From contig NZ_JAFCKP010000015.1 in the NCBI RefSeq assembly GCF_018130245.1, forward strand, positions 118,431 through 182,430: DNA of 64,000 bases, given 5' to 3'. Both the position numbers and the translations under genes were made by a program. Each line of letters opens with the position of its first letter. Position 1 is the stretch's first letter. Under the pieces are notes generated by a model, which did no database searches, was not told the DNA's origin, and saw nothing but the letters and a program-made list of their open reading frames with translations. The stretch comes from Bradyrhizobium sp. SZCCT0231. Lineage in GTDB: Bacteria > Pseudomonadota > Alphaproteobacteria > Rhizobiales > Xanthobacteraceae. This document shows positions 59,547-64,000 of this stretch, piece by piece.

Positions 59547-60485
59547 ATGTCCACTGCCACGCCCAACGTCCGCGTTCTCGCCACCGACCTCGAATTTCCC
59601 GAAGGGCCGGTCGCGATGCCTGATGGTTCGGTGGTGCTGGTGGAGATCCGGGGCCAGCGCCTGACCCGCGTCCACCCTGATGGCCGCAAGGAGATCGTTG
59701 CCAGGATTCCGGGCGGCCCGAATGGCGCCGCGCTCGGGCCGGACGGCAAGATCTACATCTGCAACAATGGCGGCTTCTCCTGGATCCCGACCCGCAACAT
59801 GATCATGCCGGGCCCACAGCCGGACGATTATCTCGGCGGATCGATCCAGCGCGTCGACCTGCAATCCGGCAAGGTCGAAACCGTCGTCACCAAATGCGGC
59901 GCCCACGATCTGCGCGGGCCGAACGACCTCGTGTTCGACAGGCAGGGCGGCCTCTGGTTCTCCGATCTCGGCAAGCGCCGCGCGCGCGAGATGGACGTCG
60001 GCGGCATGTACTATCTCAAGCCCGGCATGACCGAGCTCGTGGAGGTCGTGCACGGCGTGCTGCCGGCCAACGGCATCGGGCTGTCGCCGGACGAGAGCAC
60101 CGTCTACATCGCGGAGACGCCGACGGGCCGGCTCTGGGCTTACGAGCTCTCCGCGCCCGGCACGCTGAAGCCGCGCGATCCGATCTATCGCGGCGAGCGC
60201 GGCAAGCCGATCTGCGGCCTCGGCGGCTACCAGATGTTCGACTCGCTTGCGGTGGAAGCGAACGGCAACGTCTGCGTTGCCACCCTCGTCTCCGGCTGCA
60301 TCTCGGTGATCGCGCCCGACGGCACCCTGGTCGAGCAGGTCCCGACCGGCGACCGCGTCACCACCAACATCGCCTTCGGCGGCCCCGGGCTGAAGACCGC
60401 CTACATCACGCTGTCGGGCAAGGGCGAGCTGATCGCCATGGACTGGCCGCGCGGCGGTTTGCCGTTGAACTTTCTGAACAAGTGA
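59547..60485 (+). CDS. SMP-30/gluconolactonase family protein
   Basis: A 312-residue six-bladed beta-propeller enzyme starting at ATG 59547 with a GGGAGGG ribosome-binding sequence. Blade motifs with metal ligands are visible: LEFPEGPVAMPDGSVVLVEI (Glu), GGPNGAALGPDGKIYICNNGG (Asn), RGPNDLVFDRQGGLWFSDLG (Asn-Asp) and GIGLSPDESTVYIAET (Asp). Such proteins hydrolyse sugar lactones such as gluconolactone, with Ca2+ or Zn2+. The gene is followed by a dispersed repeat and a GNAT gene; no pathway partners are adjacent apart from the mandelate racemase-family gene about 1.3 kb upstream. Confidence 0.9.
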   Translation: MSTATPNVRVLATDLEFPEGPVAMPDGSVVLVEIRGQRLTRVHPDGRKEIVARIPGGPNGAALGPDGKIYICNNGGFSWIPTRNMIMPGPQPDDYLGGSIQRVDLQSGKVETVVTKCGAHDLRGPNDLVFDRQGGLWFSDLGKRRAREMDVGGMYYLKPGMTELVEVVHGVLPANGIGLSPDESTVYIAETPTGRLWAYELSAPGTLKPRDPIYRGERGKPICGLGGYQMFDSLAVEANGNVCVATLVSGCISVIAPDGTLVEQVPTGDRVTTNIAFGGPGLKTAYITLSGKGELIAMDWPRGGLPLNFLNK

Positions 60486-60530
60486 GAATGTGTTGAGCCG
60501 GCATTCTGAACGTGCTGTACAAATTCTCCG

Positions 60531-60632
60531 GTCATTCCGGGATGCGTGCGCAAGCACGCAGGCCCGGAATCCATAACCCCAGCTCGTGGTTATGGATTCC
60601 GGGCTCGCCGCTTCGCGTCGCCCCGGAATGAC
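60531..60632. repeat. Palindromic dispersed repeat (GTCATTCCGGGG family, copy 2)
   Basis: GTCATTCCGG (60531-60540) and CCGGAATGAC at the right end are outer arms; GGCCCGGAATCCATAACC and GGTTATGGATTCCGGGC inner arms. Same family as 28303-28409. It occupies the leader of the GNAT gene. Confidence 0.85.
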
Positions 60633-60661
60633 GATCAGTCGTTTTCTTGGAGACAACTTCA

Positions 60662-61255
60662 ATGCCCTGGCCCGATCCCGTCACCCTGCGCGGACAGCAC
60701 GCCCGTCTGGAGCCGCTGTCGCATGATCATCGCGAGGGGCTGGTCGAGGCCGTCAAGGACGGCGAGCTGTCGAAACTCTGGTACACCGCGATCCCGCTGC
60801 CGGAGAACATGGGCAAGGAGATCGACCGCCGCCTGGCCTTGCAGGCCGCCGGCTCGATGCTGCCCTTCACCGTGTTCGACGCCGGTGGCCGGATCGTCGG
60901 AATGACCACCTACATGAACATCGATGCCGCCAACCGCCGCGTCGAGATCGGCTCGACCTGGTATGGCAAGAGCGCGCAGCGCGGCCCGCTCAACACCCAG
61001 TGCAAGCTGCTGCTGCTGCGCCATGCCTTCGAGACCCTGAGCTGCATCGCCGTCGAGTTCCGCACGCACTTCTTCAACCACCAGAGCCGCCGCGCCATCG
61101 AGCGCCTGGGCGCCAAGCAGGACGGCATTTTGCGCAGCCACCAGATCGCGCCGAACGGCACGCTGCGCGATACCGTCGTTTACAGCATCACCGCCGCCGA
61201 ATGGCCGACGGTGCAGGCGCATCTGGAATTCCAACTCAACGACAAGCCGCGCTAG
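60662..61255 (+). CDS. GNAT family N-acetyltransferase
   Basis: A 197-residue acetyltransferase of the RimJ/RimL-like group, start at ATG 60662 (a TTG at 60647 would add five residues). Family features: VTLRGQHARLEPLSHDHREGLVEAVKDGEL, IVGMTTYMNIDAANRRVEIGSTWYGKSAQRGPLNTQCKLLLLRHAFE for acetyl-CoA binding, and VEFRTHFFNHQSRRAIERLGAKQDGILRSHQI. It would acetylate the amine of a small molecule or protein; substrate unknown. The GMC oxidoreductase follows 16 bp later, so the two are likely co-transcribed. Confidence 0.92.
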   Translation: MPWPDPVTLRGQHARLEPLSHDHREGLVEAVKDGELSKLWYTAIPLPENMGKEIDRRLALQAAGSMLPFTVFDAGGRIVGMTTYMNIDAANRRVEIGSTWYGKSAQRGPLNTQCKLLLLRHAFETLSCIAVEFRTHFFNHQSRRAIERLGAKQDGILRSHQIAPNGTLRDTVVYSITAAEWPTVQAHLEFQLNDKPR

Positions 61256-61271
61256 GGGCGGCCGAGGGACC

Positions 61272-62918
61272 ATGGATAGATTTGATTATGTGATCGTCGG
61301 CGCGGGCTCCGCCGGTTGCGTGCTCGCCAGCCGGCTCAGCGAAGATCCTGATATCAGCGTCTGCGTGCTCGAGGCGGGCCCGAGCGACTGGCACCCCTAC
61401 ATTCATCTGCCGGCGGGGTTCATCAAGACCTTCCACATGAAGAGCATCAACTGGGCCTACCAGCAGGAGCCCGGACCTTACACCGGCGGCCGCAGCATCT
61501 ACGCGCCGCGCGGCAAGACGCTCGGCGGCTCGTCCTCGATCAACGGCCACATCTACAACCGCGGCCAGCGCATGGACTTCGACACCTGGGCGCAGATGGG
61601 CAATCGCGGCTGGGGCTATGCCGACGTGCTGCCGTATTTCCGGCGGCTGGAGAAGCGGGTCGGCGAAGGCGAGGACACCTATCGCGGCCGCGACGGCAAC
61701 CTCATCGTCACCACCATGGACTGGCGCGATCCGCTCTGCGAGGCCTTCATGGAAGGCGCGGTCTCGCTCGGCATTCCCCGCAATCCCGATTACAACGGCA
61801 AGACCCAGGAAGGCGTCTCCTACTGCCAGCGCACCATCAACAACGGCCTGCGCGTCTCCGGCTCGACCGCGTTCCTCAAGCCCGCGATGAAGCGGCCGAA
61901 CGTGCATGTGCACACGCATGCGCATGCGACCGAGATCATCTTCGAGGGCAAGCGCGCCGTTGGCGTTCGCTACACCAAGGGCGGCCGCGGCGGCCAGCCT
62001 GTCGAAATACGCGCCAACAAGGAAGTGATCCTCTCCGGCGGCACCTATAATTCGCCGCAACTCCTTCAGCTCTCCGGCGTCGGCTCGCCGGACCTGTTGC
62101 AGCAGCACGGCATCGCGGTGCGCCATGCGCTGCCGGTCGGCGAGGGCCTGCAGGACCATTACGCCCCGCGCACGGTGGCGCGGGTCAAGGACATCAAGAC
62201 CATCAACGAGCTCCGCCGCGGCCTCTCGCTGTGGATCGAGGCGCTGAAATGGGCGACCGCGCGCCGCGGCCTGCTCTCGCTGTCGCCGACCATGGTCTAT
62301 TGCTTCTGGCACTCCGGCGAGAGCGCCGAGAGCTCCGACCTCCAGCTCACCTTCACCCCCGCAAGCTACAAGGAAGGCGTGCAGGGCCAGCTCGAGGACG
62401 AGCCCGGCATGACCGTGGCCTCCTGGCAGCAGCGGCCGGAGAGCCGCGGCTATGTCCGCATCCGCTCCAACGATCCGTTCGCGCCGCCGATCATCCAGAC
62501 CAACTATCTCGATGCCGAGCTCGACCGCCGCGTCATCGTCGGCGGCATGAAGCTCGCGCGGAGGCTTTTGAAGTCCGCTCCGCTGTCGCCCTATTACGCC
62601 TACGAGGATTTCCCCGGCCCCAACGTCAACACCGACGACGAGTTTTTGCACGCCGCCACCGAGCGCGGCACCACCACCTTCCACCCCGGCTGCACCTGCC
62701 GCATGGGCCCGGCGGACTCGACCTGGGCGGTGGTCGACGACCAGCTCCGCGTCCACGGCCTCGAAGGCCTCCGCGTCATCGATGCCTCCGTCATGCCCCG
62801 CATGATCTCGGCGAATTTGAATGCCTCGACGATGATGATCGCCGACCGCGCCTCGGACCTCATCCGCGGCAAGCAGCCGATGGAAGCCGCGCGTATTCCG
62901 GACGCGGCGGTGGCGTAG
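61272..62918 (+). CDS. GMC family FAD-dependent alcohol/choline dehydrogenase
   Basis: A 548-residue flavoprotein of the GMC family. The FAD motif is DYVIVGAGSAGCVLASRLSED (residues ~4-24), the GMC signatures PRGKTLGGSSSINGHIYNRG and GTYNSPQLLQLSGVG, and the catalytic C-terminal region TTTFHPGCTCRMG with His, followed by LRVIDASVMPRMISANLNAS. It resembles choline dehydrogenase or aliphatic alcohol dehydrogenases (AlkJ-like); the substrate cannot be fixed. It shares an operon with the GNAT gene. A double hairpin repeat starts 5 bp after its stop. Confidence 0.93.
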   Translation: MDRFDYVIVGAGSAGCVLASRLSEDPDISVCVLEAGPSDWHPYIHLPAGFIKTFHMKSINWAYQQEPGPYTGGRSIYAPRGKTLGGSSSINGHIYNRGQRMDFDTWAQMGNRGWGYADVLPYFRRLEKRVGEGEDTYRGRDGNLIVTTMDWRDPLCEAFMEGAVSLGIPRNPDYNGKTQEGVSYCQRTINNGLRVSGSTAFLKPAMKRPNVHVHTHAHATEIIFEGKRAVGVRYTKGGRGGQPVEIRANKEVILSGGTYNSPQLLQLSGVGSPDLLQQHGIAVRHALPVGEGLQDHYAPRTVARVKDIKTINELRRGLSLWIEALKWATARRGLLSLSPTMVYCFWHSGESAESSDLQLTFTPASYKEGVQGQLEDEPGMTVASWQQRPESRGYVRIRSNDPFAPPIIQTNYLDAELDRRVIVGGMKLARRLLKSAPLSPYYAYEDFPGPNVNTDDEFLHAATERGTTTFHPGCTCRMGPADSTWAVVDDQLRVHGLEGLRVIDASVMPRMISANLNASTMMIADRASDLIRGKQPMEAARIPDAAVA

Positions 62919-62923
62919 TCTGC

Positions 62924-63010
62924 GTAGGGTGGGTTAGCGCAGCGTAACCCACCGCTTCTGCCGATGCGGAAACGAAAGAGGTGGGTTACGCTGACGCTAA
63001 CCCACCCTAC
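62924..63010. repeat. Double-hairpin dispersed repeat
   Basis: GTAGGGTGGGTTAGCG (62924-62939) pairs perfectly with CGCTAACCCACCCTAC (62995-63010), and AGCGTAACCCACC (62941-62953) with GGTGGGTTACGCT (62980-62992). It is a well-known Bradyrhizobium repeat type and a very stable structure between the GMC gene and the small membrane protein. Confidence 0.9.
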
Positions 63011-63021
63011 GAGCTTCACTG

Positions 63022-63309
63022 ATGGACAAACGGCAAATGCCCCAAACTGGTCGTGAGCGGCAGTCCGTTGGCCAGATTGCCATCTCCGGCCTCGTCTTTG
63101 TCTGCACGGCCATTCCGGTTGGCCTGCTGTTGCGCGTGGGTTGGCGCGATTGGACCCTCTTTGCCGGTCTTTGGGCGGTAATGTACTTCATGGGCGGAAT
63201 CGGCTGGTTTCCTCGGGGCACACCAGTTCAAAAGGCCTTTTCTTATGGCCTGCTCGTCGGCACGGTGCTTCCGGCTCTGGAGTGGGCGGCGACGCTTCAC
63301 GGCCCGTGA
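63022..63309 (+). CDS. Small membrane protein of unknown function
   Basis: A 95-residue protein with a polar N-terminus and about three hydrophobic helices (GQIAISGLVFVCTAIPVGLLL, WTLFAGLWAVMYFMGGIGWF, FSYGLLVGTVLPALEW). It starts 12 bp after a strong hairpin repeat, without a clear ribosome-binding sequence. No family is recognised. It is likely a real but minor gene given its codon use and membrane profile. Confidence 0.6.
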   Translation: MDKRQMPQTGRERQSVGQIAISGLVFVCTAIPVGLLLRVGWRDWTLFAGLWAVMYFMGGIGWFPRGTPVQKAFSYGLLVGTVLPALEWAATLHGP

Positions 63310-63390
63310 CCCGTCGGGCAAAACACCCCGCCTCGCCGTCAATCCCTCTGCGCAAAAATATTCCACTTTACCGAAATTCGGAATTGCGGC

Positions 63391-63822
63391 ATAAATCGTG
63401 GCAGCCCGGCCCGACGAAGAGGGGCGGTTCGCGAGTCGTTCGAAACGCGGGTCGGGTTGCGGTGGACGCGGCAGCGTCGTGTGCGAAAGCTAAGGGCAGG
63501 GCGGATTGCTCTCCGTGAGCCCGAGGCTTCGTGCGGACGAACGGCGCTGAATGCGTACGGCAAAACCGTGTGGTCCTGGCCGTCGTTGCTACGGTCAAGC
63601 TCTTGCAGATGCGGCAGTCGCGTCAACCGGCGCGGTGCCGGTGAATTCCGCGGGGTGAGGGAGGCCAGAAGGAATTCGGCTCCCGGGAGAGCGCGGCATA
63701 AGCCGTCCGACCACTGCGCAGGGAAGGCCGAGTGATTGGCTACACCTGTATGCTGCTGTGCGGTTCTCTGCGTGTGCTTTTCGCGCAGCGGACCGCGGGT
63801 GCGGCCGGCACCCGGTCTTCCC
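63391..63822 (+). ncRNA. Structured non-coding repeat element, interrupted by an insertion sequence
   Basis: A 430-bp stretch with no credible gene and sequence that I remember recurring many times in Bradyrhizobium and Rhodopseudomonas genomes (GGTGAATTCCGCGGG, GCCAGAAGGAATTCGGCTCC, GCATAAGCCGTCCGACCA, GCGCAGGGAAGGCC). Its right part folds well: GGGAAGGCCG (63721-63730) pairs with CGGTCTTCCC (63813-63822), enclosing CTGCG/CGCAG (63768-63772 / 63784-63788) and GGGTGC/GCACCC (63797-63802 / 63808-63813). In copies I remember, the last arm continues TGCGCCCTCTT; here it stops at TTCCC, where the insertion sequence begins. Short ORFs inside it are spurious. The left boundary is approximate. Strand is assigned from the recalled orientation. 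Confidence 0.5.
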
Positions 63823-64000
63823 CATAGGCGTTAAGTTTATTCTTGAGTGTTGGAATCACACGTGATTCCAAGGGGCATGGCAGACGAATCGCTTCTGAAC
63901 GAGGACTGGACGAGAGTGGTTGCGCAGCTGGGTGGAGCTGAGCAGCTTGAGACGAGTGCGCGCCAGACGAAGGCTTTCGTGCGGCGGCGCCAAATTCCAG
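63823..64000 (+). mobile_element. Left end of an IS4-like insertion sequence (cut by window edge)
   Basis: The sequence composition changes abruptly at about 63823, where the structured repeat breaks off, and an AT-richer leader (AGGCGTTAAGTTTATTC) precedes a transposase-like reading frame. A palindrome TGGAATCAC-AC-GTGATTCCA (63851-63870) sits directly before the start codon. Terminal inverted repeats and the target duplication cannot be verified because the right end is outside the window. Confidence 0.55.
63877..64000 (+). CDS. IS4-like transposase, N-terminal fragment
   Basis: A frame starting at ATG 63877 with AGGGG just upstream and open to the window edge (41 codons): MADESLLNEDWTRVVAQLGG, then AEQLETSARQTKAFVRRRQI. 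This opening is very like that of IS4-family transposases that I know from Bradyrhizobium (MADxSLLNEDW..., LGG.E.LE.SAR.TKAF). The catalytic DDE region lies beyond the window, so the call rests on the N-terminus only. Confidence 0.6.
   Translation, partial: MADESLLNEDWTRVVAQLGGAEQLETSARQTKAFVRRRQIP

Noticed and set aside
63391-63735. Short ORFs in the structured element near the right end
   Set aside because: Arg/Ser-rich translations without ribosome-binding sites; the DNA looks like a repeated structured element rather than a gene.
1-64000. tRNA, rRNA, CRISPR array, prophage or toxin-antitoxin locus
   Set aside because: I looked through the gaps for CCA-ended cloverleaves, regularly spaced short repeats, phage structural genes and small overlapping gene pairs, and found none that could be supported by eye.

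Overview
The window looks like the chromosome of a Bradyrhizobium-type alphaproteobacterium. GC content is high throughout. The enolase-superfamily gene at 23304-24473 carries exactly the catalytic residues known from the D-tartrate dehydratase of Bradyrhizobium japonicum. Many intergenic gaps hold the palindromic dispersed repeats typical of that group. I see no tRNA, rRNA, CRISPR array or prophage; the only mobile element is a partial insertion sequence at the right edge.

Layout. 1-3.4 kb: the end of prkA followed by yeaH and spoVR (stationary-phase or stress module). 3.5-5.0 kb: a compact arsR-SRPBCC-membrane protein-DUF1801 operon on the minus strand with a palindromic operator. 5.2-8.6 kb: a secreted DsrE-like protein, a secreted unknown, and a membrane fusion of a class III cyclase with a SUMF1-like domain, followed by a DUF4399 protein. 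8.6-10.2 kb: two diverged STM3941-like membrane proteins, each separated from the next gene by a fragment of the 3' end of korB. 10.1-15.0 kb: a 2-oxoacid:ferredoxin oxidoreductase operon (flavoprotein, alpha, beta subunits). 15.2-20.3 kb: pqqABCDE, extended by a prolyl aminopeptidase and an unknown protein. 20.6-28.3 kb: small conserved proteins, amidase, glutathione peroxidase, D-tartrate dehydratase, malonyl-CoA decarboxylase, an AraC regulator and a divergent MFS transporter. 28.6-33 kb: an RND efflux pair. 33.4-40.7 kb: a dehydratase/epimerase-like protein, a secreted unknown, a flavin monooxygenase and cupin divergent from an AraC regulator, and a hybrid histidine kinase. 40.9-49.4 kb: an XRE-cupin repressor divergent from a peptide-type ABC transporter operon that also encodes an amine or amino-acid oxidase and a 2-hydroxyacid dehydrogenase. 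49.4-54.0 kb: a less compact segment with a small membrane protein and an 1109-residue SAM-cyclase-ATPase-TPR protein. 54.1-63.3 kb: PHA depolymerase, a GST with a sigma54-type promoter, sugar-acid enzymes (mandelate racemase family, SMP-30), GNAT and GMC genes. 63.4-64 kb: a structured non-coding element that appears to be cut by an IS4-like insertion sequence.

Taken together this is a metabolic and regulatory stretch of an oxidative soil bacterium: PQQ cofactor synthesis, several sugar-acid and organic-acid enzymes, multidrug export, oligopeptide-like uptake, storage polymer turnover and stress responses. The least explained structures are the korB-tail repeats around the STM3941 genes, the XRE-cupin/ABC/oxidase operon with twin operator-like repeats, and the structured element next to the insertion sequence.
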